From an uncultured Oscillospiraceae bacterium (GTDB taxonomy: Bacteria; Bacillota; Clostridia; Oscillospirales; Oscillospiraceae), in assembly GCA_934569225.1 (NCBI GenBank), contig CAKTKC010000012.1, positions 1 to 64,000 on the forward strand: a stretch of 64,000 bases of DNA. The letters are read 5' to 3'. This document shows, one piece after another, positions 1-11,351 of the stretch. Within the stretch, counting starts at the first letter, position 1, and every line of letters starts with the position of its first letter. Position numbers and translations under genes: made by a program. The notes below the pieces were generated by a model. That model had not been told where the DNA came from, did not search any database, and saw only the letters and a program-made list of their open reading frames with translations.

Positions 1-62
<62 letters not shown>

Positions 63-292
63 TTGTATCTTAAACCCTTTTCAGAGCTTAAAATCAAGCT
101 TTTGAATAATCTGCTTCTAGCATTTCATTACTCAAGAATTTTCGTTGGCTGTTTTTTCGCTTACGCTTAAACAATCCATAATTGTCCAAGGTGTTTCATC
201 TTCGTCTGCGTTATTCAATTTACAAGATACAGCGCGCTGACCGCACTCGCGGTTAGCTTGCTCAGTATATCACGCTTGCAGGCCTTTGTCAA
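63..292 (-). promoter_or_regulatory. rRNA operon leader and promoter
   Basis: On the minus strand a TTGACA box (287-292) is separated by exactly 17 bases from TATACT (264-269), about 200 bases upstream of the 16S 5' end. This layout fits an rrn promoter and its processed leader. The leader is AT-rich and shows no protein-coding potential on either strand. Bases 293-411 hold no feature that I can support. Confidence 0.8.
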
Positions 293-411
293 GAACTTTT
301 TTCGATCTTTTTCAAATTCCTTTGCATGCGCTTCCCCTTTGCAGCCGCCCCTCGCGGAACAGCTTGCATATATTACCACTTGTGTCAGTGTTTGTCAAGC
401 GGTTTTTGGGT

Positions 412-1860
<1,449 letters not shown>

Positions 1861-1863
1861 TCA

Positions 1864-1892
1864 TTGCTTTTTTGATTTTATAATGGTATAGT
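1864..1892 (+). promoter_or_regulatory. Putative promoter for the NUDIX-GNAT/mnmE operon
   Basis: TTGCTT (1864-1869), a 17-base spacer, then TATAGT (1887-1892), 31 bases before the preferred start codon. The 1816-1923 intergenic gap also has to serve the divergent germination gene. Confidence 0.55.
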
Positions 1893-1923
1893 AGAATATT
1901 ATGGAATTGTGGAGGGTATTGCA

Positions 1924-3018
1924 GTGAGCCAAATCGGAGAAATCAAAAAATTGTCTGATACCCCGTTTCTGAACTTTTATGAATTCGAGGCCGTCCACCG
2001 GGACGGAACGTCAGCGCCCTATTTTGTCGCTTCCCGGGCAAAGAAAATCGAGCAGCTCAAGGCCATTTCCCGGGAGAATAAGCCCGACGGCGTCGTTCTT
2101 TTCGGCGTTTACGGGGAGAAAAAGGACAGGGTCGTCCTCGTCCGCCAGTACCGCTACCCCCTGGGGGACTACGTCTACGAATTTCCCGCCGGTCTGGTTG
2201 AAAGCGGCGAGGACATGGCGGCCGCCGGTATCCGGGAAATGTACGAGGAAACCGGGCTGACCTTCACCCCGGTGGACGCGGGCGCCTGTTCCCGGCCGTT
2301 TTTCACCACCATCGGCATGACCGACGAAAGCTGCGGCACCGTATTCGGCTATTGCAGCGGCGAACCCACCTCGGCACATCAGGAGTCGTCGGAGGACATT
2401 CAGGTGATTATCGCCGACCGTGCGGAATGCAGGCGGATTCTGCGGGAGGAAAACGTGGCCATTATGTGCGCGTATATGCTGATGCACTTCATTGCCGGAG
2501 AGGGAGATCCTCTGGCATTTTTGCAGAACGGAATGAGGGAGGTTCCCCAAATGGACGTCAAAATCCATCCGATGCGCCCCGATGAGGCCGACGGGAAGGG
2601 TTTCGTACACTGGAAAAGCTGGCAGGAAACCTACACCGGCTTGATGCCGGAAGCATTTATCGCCCGTCAGACGTTGGAAAAATGTCAGGACATTGCCCGC
2701 CGCTGGCCGGAAAATACCCTTATTGTCCGGCTGAACGGAAAAATCGTCGGCTTCAGCTGCTATGGTACAGGTGATTCCGGCGCGAGCGAGGTATTTGCCA
2801 TCTATCTATTGAAAGAAGCCCAGGGTCTGGGGCTTGGGCGGAAGCTCATGGATGCCACGCTGAACTGCCTTGACCGCCGCTCCCCCATTACGCTTTGGGT
2901 GCTGGAAAACAACGACCCAGCCATCGGTTTTTATGAGCATTACGGCTTTCGCATGGACGGCGCGCAGAAAAGCGCTCCGTTTGGAACGGAATGCCGGATG
3001 ACCTATCTCCGAGCGTAA
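1924..3018 (+). CDS. NUDIX hydrolase fused to GNAT acetyltransferase
   Basis: The N-terminal half (about residues 1-205) is an ADP-ribose pyrophosphatase-like NUDIX domain. Its NUDIX box has the pattern G-x5-E-x7-REMYEETGL around residues 93-115. The C-terminal half (about 210-364) is a GNAT N-acetyltransferase with an acetyl-CoA loop resembling GLGLGRKLM and an ending of the GFYEHYGF type. I place the start at GTG 1924, because GGAGGG at 1911-1916 sits seven bases upstream; an in-frame GTG at 1909 lies before that site and is less likely. An internal AGGGAGGT (2536-2543) precedes an in-frame ATG at 2551, exactly at the domain boundary. The GNAT half may therefore also be made alone, or two genes may have fused. 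The gene is 21 bases upstream of mnmE and in the same direction. Substrates of both domains are unknown. Confidence 0.85.
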   Translation: MSQIGEIKKLSDTPFLNFYEFEAVHRDGTSAPYFVASRAKKIEQLKAISRENKPDGVVLFGVYGEKKDRVVLVRQYRYPLGDYVYEFPAGLVESGEDMAAAGIREMYEETGLTFTPVDAGACSRPFFTTIGMTDESCGTVFGYCSGEPTSAHQESSEDIQVIIADRAECRRILREENVAIMCAYMLMHFIAGEGDPLAFLQNGMREVPQMDVKIHPMRPDEADGKGFVHWKSWQETYTGLMPEAFIARQTLEKCQDIARRWPENTLIVRLNGKIVGFSCYGTGDSGASEVFAIYLLKEAQGLGLGRKLMDATLNCLDRRSPITLWVLENNDPAIGFYEHYGFRMDGAQKSAPFGTECRMTYLRA

Positions 3019-3039
3019 AATCAAATCAGGAGGCTTTTT

Positions 3040-4401
3040 ATGTCCCACGTGATTGCCGCCGTATCCACCGGCGCTTCCGTTTCCGCCATCGGCATCATCC
3101 GCCTGTCGGGTGACGGATGCATTGCGGTCGCGGATAAGGTATTTACATTGAATAGCGGAAAGTCCCTGGGGGACTCCCCCGACCGCCGTCTGGTTCTCGG
3201 AACCCTGCACGACAAGCAGCGCCGGGTCATTGACCAGTGCATGGCGGTGGTCTCCCGCGCGCCCCACTCCTACACCGGCGAGGACACGGTGGAATTCCAC
3301 TGCCACGGCTCCCCTGCCGTGCTGGCGGCGGGGCTGGAGGCTCTGTATCTCGCCGGGGCGCTTCCCGCCAAGCGGGGGGAATTTACCAAGCGCGCCTTCC
3401 TCAACGGGAAAATGGATCTGACCCAGGCGGAGGCCGTCATCGACCTCATCGAAGCGGACACCGCCGATGCCGCCGCCAACGCCGCGGGGCAGGTGGGCGG
3501 CAAGCTGCAAAAGCAGCTCGCGCCCATTTACGACGATCTGACCAATCTGTGCAGCCATTTCCACGCGGTGCTGGACTACCCCGACGAGGATATCGAGGAT
3601 TTTGGGCTTGAACAATACAGCAAAAGCCTTCGGGGCGATGCCAAAGCGCTGTATGCCCTGCTGCAAACCTACGGTCAGGGTCGCATTCTCCGGCAAGGCG
3701 TGGCCGCTGCCATTGTGGGCAAACCCAATGTGGGCAAATCCAGCCTTCTGAACGCGCTGGCGGGGTTTGACCGCTGCATCGTCACCGACGTCCCCGGCAC
3801 CACCCGGGATACGGTGGAGGAAACGGTGCTGCTGGGTTCCACCCGTCTGCGGCTCATCGACACCGCCGGTATCCGGGAAACCGCCGATACCGTGGAAGCC
3901 ATAGGCGTCCGGCGTTCCCGGGAAGCGGTGGAGAACGCCGATCTGGTGATCTTCGTCTGCGACGGCTCCCAGCCGCTGGACGTGGAAGATCAGGCCATCA
4001 TCGATCTGTGCATGGAACGGGAGAACGCGGTGGCGCTCATCAACAAGACCGACCTTGGCAGCGCCGTGGAGCCGGGAGAACTGCCCTTCCTGAATGTCAT
4101 TCCCATCTGCGCGAAAACAGGGGCGGGGCTTGACCAGCTTGCGGACGCCGTTGACACCATGTTTGAAAACGAAACGCCCTGCGACGGCTCCATTCTCACC
4201 AACGCCCGGCAGTTCGATGCCATCCGACGGGCTTACGAAGCCATGCTCCGTGCGCTTCAGGGCCTGCAGCTGGGCGTCACCCCCGACGCGGTGCTCACCG
4301 ACGTGGAGCAGGCCATGGAAGCCATGGGCGAGATCACCGGCGCAACCGTCCGGGAGGACATCACCGCACGAATTTTCGAGCGGTTCTGCGTGGGAAAATA
4401 A
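3040..4401 (+). CDS. mnmE: tRNA modification GTPase MnmE
   Basis: With MnmG, MnmE installs the carboxymethylaminomethyl (or taurinomethyl-type) group on wobble uridine 34 of certain tRNAs. The 453-residue length is typical. The order is an N-terminal folate-binding domain, a helical domain, and an inserted G domain from about residue 220. G motifs are visible: GKPNVGKSS (G1), PGTTRD (G2), DTAG (G3) and NKTD (G4). The protein ends FCVGK, the family's C-terminal Cys motif that acts in the chemistry. AGGAGG sits just upstream of the ATG. MnmG, often adjacent in other genomes, is not here. The cysteine desulfurase that follows 21 bases later also belongs to tRNA wobble-uridine chemistry in a broad sense. 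Confidence 0.97.
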   Translation: MSHVIAAVSTGASVSAIGIIRLSGDGCIAVADKVFTLNSGKSLGDSPDRRLVLGTLHDKQRRVIDQCMAVVSRAPHSYTGEDTVEFHCHGSPAVLAAGLEALYLAGALPAKRGEFTKRAFLNGKMDLTQAEAVIDLIEADTADAAANAAGQVGGKLQKQLAPIYDDLTNLCSHFHAVLDYPDEDIEDFGLEQYSKSLRGDAKALYALLQTYGQGRILRQGVAAAIVGKPNVGKSSLLNALAGFDRCIVTDVPGTTRDTVEETVLLGSTRLRLIDTAGIRETADTVEAIGVRRSREAVENADLVIFVCDGSQPLDVEDQAIIDLCMERENAVALINKTDLGSAVEPGELPFLNVIPICAKTGAGLDQLADAVDTMFENETPCDGSILTNARQFDAIRRAYEAMLRALQGLQLGVTPDAVLTDVEQAMEAMGEITGATVREDITARIFERFCVGK

Positions 4402-4422
4402 TCGACGAAAAGGGATAATAAC

Positions 4423-5550
4423 ATGATTTACCTTGACAATTCCGCCACCACCCGCCCCTGCCCGGAGGCAGTGGAGGCCATGACAAAGGCGCTGACTGAA
4501 AACTGGGGCAACCCCAGCGCTCTGTACGATTTCGGCATCCGCGCCGCCCGGGAACTGCGTACCGCCCGCCACGCCGTCGCCGCCGCCATAGGGGCGGAAC
4601 CTGACCGGGTGTTCTTCACCTCCGGCGGCACGGAAGCCGATAACTGGGCCGTGTTCGGCACCGCGAAGCGCATGGGCAAGCGGGGAAAGCACATCGTCAC
4701 CACCGCCATTGAGCATCACGCTATCTTGAACTGCATGAAGGATCTGGAAGCCCAGGGCTTTTCCGTGACCTACTTACAGCCGGACAGTCTGGGGCGCATT
4801 TCCCTGGACGCGCTGAAAGCCGCTCTGCGGAAGGACACCATTCTGGTTTCCGTCATGATGGTCAACAACGAGGCCGGTTCCGTCATGCCCATTCAGCAGA
4901 TGGCGCGGCTGACCCACCGGCTCTGCCCTGACGCCGTTTTCCACACCGACGCGGTGCAGGGCTTCCTGAAGGTCCCCTTCTCCGCGAAGACGCTGGGCGC
5001 GGACCTGATCTCCGTTTCCTCCCATAAAATCCACGGCCCCAAGGGCTGCGGCGCGCTGTATATCTCTCCCCGGCTGAAATCCTTCCCGGCGCTGCTGCAA
5101 GGCGGCGGTCAGGAGGGGGGCTACCGCAGCGGCACGGAGGCGACCCCGGCCATTTTCGGCTTTGCCGCCGCCTGCGCCGCCCTATCCGCCACGTTTGGCG
5201 CCGACGCCGCCCGGGAAAGGGCGCTGCTGAATAACGCCGTTTCCCAACTTTCCAAGCTGGACGGGCTGGTCGTCAACGGCGCTCACGACGCGCCCCACAT
5301 TCTTTCCCTGTCCGTCCCCGGCGTACCCACCCAGAACACCATCAACATTTTACAGGATCACGGCATCTGCGTTTCCGCCGGTTCCGCCTGCGCCAAGGGG
5401 CATCGCAGCCATGTGTTGGAAGCCATGGGTCTGTCCCCGGAGATCATGGATGGCTCCTTCCGCATTTCCCTGTGCCGGGACACCACCGCCGAGGAGCTGG
5501 ACACCCTCGTTTCGGTCATCCGGGAGGAGATCATCCCCCGGGCAAGATAA
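4423..5550 (+). CDS. Cysteine desulfurase (NifS/IscS-like)
   Basis: PLP enzyme that moves sulfur from cysteine to an active-site Cys for Fe-S clusters or tRNA thiolation. The start MIYLDNSATTRP is diagnostic. The PLP lysine is in SSHKIHGPKG (about residue 202), and the persulfide Cys is in SAGSACAKG (about residue 322). The length, 375 residues, suits class V aminotransferases of the NifS type. It lies 21 bases after mnmE with a weak AAAGGGA ribosome site, so co-transcription is likely. No IscU scaffold or MnmA gene follows, so the sulfur acceptor cannot be told from context. The 152 bases after it contain the promoter of the next gene. Confidence 0.94.
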   Translation: MIYLDNSATTRPCPEAVEAMTKALTENWGNPSALYDFGIRAARELRTARHAVAAAIGAEPDRVFFTSGGTEADNWAVFGTAKRMGKRGKHIVTTAIEHHAILNCMKDLEAQGFSVTYLQPDSLGRISLDALKAALRKDTILVSVMMVNNEAGSVMPIQQMARLTHRLCPDAVFHTDAVQGFLKVPFSAKTLGADLISVSSHKIHGPKGCGALYISPRLKSFPALLQGGGQEGGYRSGTEATPAIFGFAAACAALSATFGADAARERALLNNAVSQLSKLDGLVVNGAHDAPHILSLSVPGVPTQNTINILQDHGICVSAGSACAKGHRSHVLEAMGLSPEIMDGSFRISLCRDTTAEELDTLVSVIREEIIPRAR

Positions 5551-5618
5551 CGGTTTCCAATATCCTGATTTCGCCTTTATAGACTGGCGATTTTTGGGGG
5601 AATGCAGCTCCACAGTGA

Positions 5619-7037
<1,419 letters not shown>

Positions 7038-7052
7038 GAATTCAATATCTCT

Positions 7053-7088
7053 ACAGCCCCAACCTGACGGTTGGGGCTGTACTTTTTT
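7053..7088 (+). terminator. Rho-independent terminator after gdhA
   Basis: Perfect 12-bp stem (7053-7064 with 7069-7080), loop TGAC, followed by a run of six T. Confidence 0.93.
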
Positions 7089-7098
7089 ATATTGGGCT

Positions 7099-7617
7099 TC
7101 ACTCGGGCGGCGTGTCCCCCAGATTCCGGAGGAATGCCCTGACCTCCTTCCGGTTTTTCAGGACGATTGTTTTTGCGTGCTTCGCCTGGGCGAGATACAT
7201 GTAATTGCGCACCCGGTTGTTCTTGTTGTAATTCCAGATCCATTTCACAAAGGACGGGTCGAACCGCTCGGGGCAGCCCTGCGCCATGTCCGGGCGCACC
7301 TTCCCGTAATTGCCGAGCACCCGCTGACATATCCCCCGCAGGCACGCCCAGCGGCCAAAATCCAGATAAATGACGGTGTCGCACTTCGCCAGCCGCATTT
7401 CCATGGTGCGGCTGTAATTTCCGTCGATGATCCACCCGTCCATGTTCATCGCCATGGCAAGCCGGGAGTCAAATTCCTCCCGCGTCACATTACGCCAGCC
7501 CTCTTTCCACCACAGCTGGTCAAGATGCACCACCGGCAAGCCCAGCTTTTCCCCCAAAGCCACGGCAAGGGTGGATTTTCCGCTGCCGGAGCAGCCAATA
7601 ATCAGAATTTTCTCCAT
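7099..7617 (-). CDS. P-loop adenylate kinase-like protein (FlaR/topology-modulation family)
   Basis: Small P-loop NTPase of 172 residues. Walker A is GCSGSGKST at residues 8-16. A HLDQLWW motif follows near residue 31, and WIIDGNYS near residue 61; the last two are the hallmark of proteins annotated as 'DNA topology modulation protein FlaR' or 'AAA/adenylate kinase'. The true substrate is not established for this family, and the old name rests on a phenotype. The start ATG has GGAGGAAT upstream. It is convergent with gdhA and downstream of a membrane-protein gene on the same strand, separated by ~150 bases that include a 10-bp hairpin (7654-7677). Confidence 0.8.
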   Translation of the reverse strand: MEKILIIGCSGSGKSTLAVALGEKLGLPVVHLDQLWWKEGWRNVTREEFDSRLAMAMNMDGWIIDGNYSRTMEMRLAKCDTVIYLDFGRWACLRGICQRVLGNYGKVRPDMAQGCPERFDPSFVKWIWNYNKNNRVRNYMYLAQAKHAKTIVLKNRKEVRAFLRNLGDTPPE

Positions 7618-7766
7618 ATTCCTCCATATTATGTAAACTTACAGCCTCAGAAGCAGACCTGCCCGCAGGCAGGTCTGGCATGATTTTACAGAATCTCACA
7701 GCCGACAACGAGCCAAAAATTCGTTCTAAGCCAAGTTGCACGCCCACTGCAAAGCATATCTATCCA

Positions 7767-9521
7767 CTACCCGTTTTCTCCATCATTGGATTTTTCCACA
7801 CAAGGCAGTTGCAGACTAACGGCCGTTTCGCAAACCGCAAACGGCACAATAAATGCGATAACATAAGCGTATCGGTACAAGCAAAAGAACGGCGTGCAAA
7901 GCCAGAGCCCAGCCAGAATCACCAATGCCGGAATTCCAACAACCCAGCTCTTACGTCTATTCCTCCCCTGTATTAACATGCATCCAAGTAAAGTCCAGAA
8001 CTGAAGTCCGCTACTAAAGAAAGGTCGTAGCAGAGCCGATTTCTCCATACCCTCAAGTAATTGATTGAGTCCTTGAGAAAATGAACCGTAAAACCGAGTC
8101 GGTTCAAACCCCAAGGGCACGTATTCACTCAAAGATGCCAAACAATGATAGTCATAATATTCCCATCCAATACTCCAGTACCCCTTTGTTAAATCTATCC
8201 AAGCCTGCAGGAAATCTACCGGATACCGAACCGCCCAGCGTAGCCACAACTCTGCATATTCCCCAAAATGCTCTTGAAAGAACGCCATGTTTTCAACCCG
8301 GAAGCACTTGAACTTGATGGGATCCACAGTAGCCAGCTTGAATTTCTCAGCGACCATTTCCATATCAAGAACCTTCCCCAAAAGTGCGGCGTCCTCAGGC
8401 TGCAAATCGTAACCGCTCCAAATGACCCTGGAAATCTGCTGCAGGGGTGTACTCAGTATTTCCAGATAATCTATTCCACTGGAGCCAATCCTGTCCAGCA
8501 CCGGGTTCAGAAGGATCCATGTGCCAAAAAGAACCGCTGCGGAAATACCAAGCAGCCTCCAATTTCTCAGGCTGGCAAAAGCAAGCACAATCAAGGTTAC
8601 CGCGAGGAAGGAATACCATCCGTTTGTTCTGGAAAGGCAGAAGACAATCGCGCTGATAGCATAAACGCTGTAATTACCAGCGGAATTTCCAACCTTCATT
8701 ACGATTCTATACCATGCAATGCAAATGAATGCAGCCGCAATGCTGAATGGAGTATCTTTCCAAATAGAGACAGCTGTGCAAAGATAGCATGGCGCAACCG
8801 CATAGATTGCACCCAGCGCAAACAGCCAATTAGAAGATACATTCCGCTCATGGAGCGTTACCAGCATATAAGCAAAGCACGCCGCCATCACGGACGTTTG
8901 CACAAGCGAGTAAATCACAAGCGCATCGTTTCCGGTTCTCCCAAGCAAGTATCCAATCCGCAGACAGCCCTCGATAAAGAACGTATAATACACCGGATTC
9001 CGAGCGCTGTAGACACCCTTCTGGATTTCCGCAAAAGCGGCGGATGTATCTGGGCTGAAGAAGCCGGGGAATGCGCTGGAAAACAGGTACATCCAGTACA
9101 CAGCCAAAATTCCCGCCATGCTCAATAGGAACACCCTGACAGGAGTCTTCCTGCCCTCGTCCGCATAAGAAGCCTGCCGGTTCATTGCCCAACTGAGAAT
9201 ATGTCCGCATACCAGGAAGCCGCCCGGCGCAGAAATCCCCATCTGCACAATACTGTAAATATTGTGCGTCGGCACGAACCGATCATAGTTGGACAGCACA
9301 ACGCTTAAAGAGAATGCCAGCGAGAGGACAATACCCCCCCTGATTATTCCCTGATTCTTCCACAGGCAGAATAATCCGACTACACCGCAAAACAGATAGT
9401 CCAGGGATGCATACTCAAACTTGTCAAACGAAAGCATCCAGAGAGCAATTAGCGCGACCTGACTCCAAAGGATTATAGCACTTCCCTTTATACGGCCAGC
9501 AAGTCTCTCCCTTCTTATCAC
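7767..9521 (-). CDS. Polytopic membrane protein, DUF6020-like
   Basis: A protein of 584 residues with about a dozen hydrophobic segments along most of its length. A loop with FSPDTSAAFAEIQ...ARNPVYYTF after the first membrane segments resembles the DUF6020/GtrII-like polytopic families, whose activity is mostly unknown but may be glycosyl or polyprenyl transfer. I place the start at GTG 9521, since GGAGAGGGAG (9528-9537) is six bases upstream; longer reading overlaps proS and is not credible. The start follows the proS stop by 23 bases, so it may be read from the proS transcript. Base composition is visibly AT-richer than proS and gdhA, suggesting later acquisition. Assignment to DUF6020 is from memory of the motif; the membrane nature is certain. 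Confidence 0.7.
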   Translation of the reverse strand: MIRRERLAGRIKGSAIILWSQVALIALWMLSFDKFEYASLDYLFCGVVGLFCLWKNQGIIRGGIVLSLAFSLSVVLSNYDRFVPTHNIYSIVQMGISAPGGFLVCGHILSWAMNRQASYADEGRKTPVRVFLLSMAGILAVYWMYLFSSAFPGFFSPDTSAAFAEIQKGVYSARNPVYYTFFIEGCLRIGYLLGRTGNDALVIYSLVQTSVMAACFAYMLVTLHERNVSSNWLFALGAIYAVAPCYLCTAVSIWKDTPFSIAAAFICIAWYRIVMKVGNSAGNYSVYAISAIVFCLSRTNGWYSFLAVTLIVLAFASLRNWRLLGISAAVLFGTWILLNPVLDRIGSSGIDYLEILSTPLQQISRVIWSGYDLQPEDAALLGKVLDMEMVAEKFKLATVDPIKFKCFRVENMAFFQEHFGEYAELWLRWAVRYPVDFLQAWIDLTKGYWSIGWEYYDYHCLASLSEYVPLGFEPTRFYGSFSQGLNQLLEGMEKSALLRPFFSSGLQFWTLLGCMLIQGRNRRKSWVVGIPALVILAGLWLCTPFFCLYRYAYVIAFIVPFAVCETAVSLQLPCVEKSNDGENG

Positions 9522-9544
9522 AGTCGTCTCCCTCTCCAATTTCT

Positions 9545-10981
9545 TTAGTACGCGACGCCCCAGTAGATCATGTGCTTGGCGGGCTTTCCGCAGCAGGCGC
9601 AGGTGTCGCCCAGATGCTCCTGCTTCAGGGGCATACACCGGGAGGACATGCCAGCGACCTCTTTCATCTTCAGCTCGCAGGCTTCGTCGCCGCACCACAT
9701 GGTCTTGATGAAGCCGCCGTTCTTCTGCTGAAGCGCCTTGGCTTCCTCAACGGAGTGCGCCTCGAAGATGTGCTCCTCCAGATTCTTCTTCGCCTTCTCG
9801 TACATGCCCTTCTGCACCAGCTCCAGCTGGGCTTCCACGGCCTGTTCCAGGTCTTCCAGCTTGATCACGGTCTTCTCGCCGTCGTTCCGGCGCACCAGAA
9901 TGCACTGGCCGTTTTCCAGATCTCTCGGGCCGCACTCTACCCGCAGAGGCACACCCTTCATCTCATACTCAGCGCACTTCCAACCCATGGAGTTGTCGGA
10001 ATCGTCCACCTTCACCCGGAATCCTGCCTTCACCAGGCGCTCTTTCAGCTGCGCCGCCGCTTCCAGAACACCGGGCTTATGCTGGGCGATGGGCAGAATG
10101 ATAACCTGAATGGGGGCGATCTTGGGAGGCAGAACCAGGCCGTTGTTATCGCCGTGGGTCATGATGACCGCGCCGATCATCCGGGTCGTGCTGCCCCAGG
10201 AGGTCTGGAAGGGGTACTGCTGCTTGTTGTCCCGGCCGGTAAAGGTGACGTTGTAAGCACGGCTGAACTTGTCGCCGAAATAGTGGGAGGTGGCGCCCTG
10301 AAGTGCCTTGTGATCCTTCATCATGCACTCCACGGTGTAGGTCGCTTCGGCGCCGGCGAACTTCTCCTTCTCGGTCTTCTGTCCGGGTACCACGGGGATG
10401 GCCAGAACATTTTCAAAGAAATCGGCGTAGCAGTTCAGCTGCTGCTCCGTCTCGGCCTTGGCCTCCTCGGCGGTCTCATGGATGGTGTGACCCTCCTGCC
10501 ACCAGAACTCCCGGGAGCGCAGGAAGGGGCGGGTGGTCTTCTCCCAGCGGATGACGGAGCACCACTGGTTATACAGCATGGGCAGCTGCCGGTAGGTTTG
10601 CAGAATATTCGACCAATGGTCGCAGAACATGGTCTCGGAGGTGGGACGGAAGGCCAGACGCTCTTCCAGCTTCTCACTGCCGCCCATGGTGACCCAGGCC
10701 ACCTCGGGGGCAAATCCGTTGACCAGCTCGCCTTCCTTTTTCAGCAGGCTCTCCGGGATCAGCACGGGCATTGCCACGTTCTCATGGCCGGTTTTCTTAA
10801 ATTCGCCGTCCATGATCCGCTGCATGTTCTCCCAGATGGCGTAGCCATAGGGGCGCAGGATGGTAAAGCCCTTGACGGAGGCGTACTCCACCAGCTCGGC
10901 CTTCCGGCACACGTCCGTGTACCACTGCGCAAAATCGACCTCCATGTCGGTGATCTGCTCCACCTTTTTCTCTTTTGCCAT
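9545..10981 (-). CDS. proS: Prolyl-tRNA synthetase, archaeal/eukaryotic type
   Basis: Charges tRNA-Pro. The 478-residue length, lack of the bacterial editing insertion, presence of a C-terminal cysteine-bearing zinc-type domain (CGDEAC... and CACCGKPAKH) and the terminal tyrosine (ending IYWGVAY) identify the archaeal/eukaryotic ('type 3') form, which many Clostridia carry. Class II motif 2 can be seen around the RSREFWWQEGHT stretch. It is transcribed with the membrane protein downstream. Upstream on the minus strand is TTGACA with TATCAA 17 bases on, and an alternative TATAAT overlaps that spacer, so the exact promoter is ambiguous. No T-box leader is evident in the short upstream gap. Confidence 0.96.
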   Translation of the reverse strand: MAKEKKVEQITDMEVDFAQWYTDVCRKAELVEYASVKGFTILRPYGYAIWENMQRIMDGEFKKTGHENVAMPVLIPESLLKKEGELVNGFAPEVAWVTMGGSEKLEERLAFRPTSETMFCDHWSNILQTYRQLPMLYNQWCSVIRWEKTTRPFLRSREFWWQEGHTIHETAEEAKAETEQQLNCYADFFENVLAIPVVPGQKTEKEKFAGAEATYTVECMMKDHKALQGATSHYFGDKFSRAYNVTFTGRDNKQQYPFQTSWGSTTRMIGAVIMTHGDNNGLVLPPKIAPIQVIILPIAQHKPGVLEAAAQLKERLVKAGFRVKVDDSDNSMGWKCAEYEMKGVPLRVECGPRDLENGQCILVRRNDGEKTVIKLEDLEQAVEAQLELVQKGMYEKAKKNLEEHIFEAHSVEEAKALQQKNGGFIKTMWCGDEACELKMKEVAGMSSRCMPLKQEHLGDTCACCGKPAKHMIYWGVAY

Positions 10982-11098
10982 ATTTCCTCATCCTCTCAGA
11001 ATGCCAAATCTTGATACTCTATTATAGCACCATTGTCAAGGGTCTGCATAGGATGAAGCAGATGTTTTTCATAAAAATTTTCCGCTCAGGAGGCGCTT

Positions 11099-11266
11099 AT
11101 GACGAAGGTTACACTGTACCTGGAGCCAGCAGTGGCTCTGTTTTATTCCCGGGTCGCCGACTGGGCAGGACTTCCGCTGGAGCAGGTGCTCTGCGACAGT
11201 CTTTACAAGCTGGCGGGAGAATTGAGTCTGGAGGCACTGCAAAACCAGGAGGAAAACCCATTGTAA
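11099..11266 (+). CDS. Small conserved-looking protein of 55 residues, unknown function
   Basis: Not recognised as a named family. ATG 11099 is preceded by a strong AGGAGG seven bases upstream, and the frame runs to TAA 11264-11266. The protein begins MTKVTLYLEPAVALFYSR and reads LPLEQVLCDSLYKLAGEL in the middle. It suggests a short beta strand followed by two helices, which would suit a ribbon-helix-helix-like regulator, but that is only inference. It is divergent from proS. The sdaA promoter starts within its last codons, so it and serine dehydratase are probably separately regulated. The ribosome site and residue composition argue that it is real. Confidence 0.6.
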   Translation: MTKVTLYLEPAVALFYSRVADWAGLPLEQVLCDSLYKLAGELSLEALQNQEENPL

Positions 11267-11289
11267 TTTTCTCCCGGATTTGCTATACT
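11261..11289 (+). promoter_or_regulatory. Promoter of serine dehydratase
   Basis: TTGTAA (11261-11266), 17 bases, TATACT (11284-11289). The -35 box overlaps the stop codon of the small gene. Confidence 0.65.
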
Positions 11290-11351
11290 AAAGAAGAAAG
11301 AAACCCCCGCCGGTTTTCCGGCGCAAAGACAAGATATTCGGAGGCTCCTCC

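Noticed and set aside
2806..4719. Open frame of 637 codons opposite mnmE and the cysteine desulfurase
   Set aside because: Shadow of two well-supported genes; Gly/His-rich and without a domain.
10982..11098. T-box or riboswitch upstream of proS, leuS, argS or sdaA
   Set aside because: The upstream gaps are short and hold no T-box sequence (AGGGTGGNACCGCG-like) or known aptamer core that I can see.
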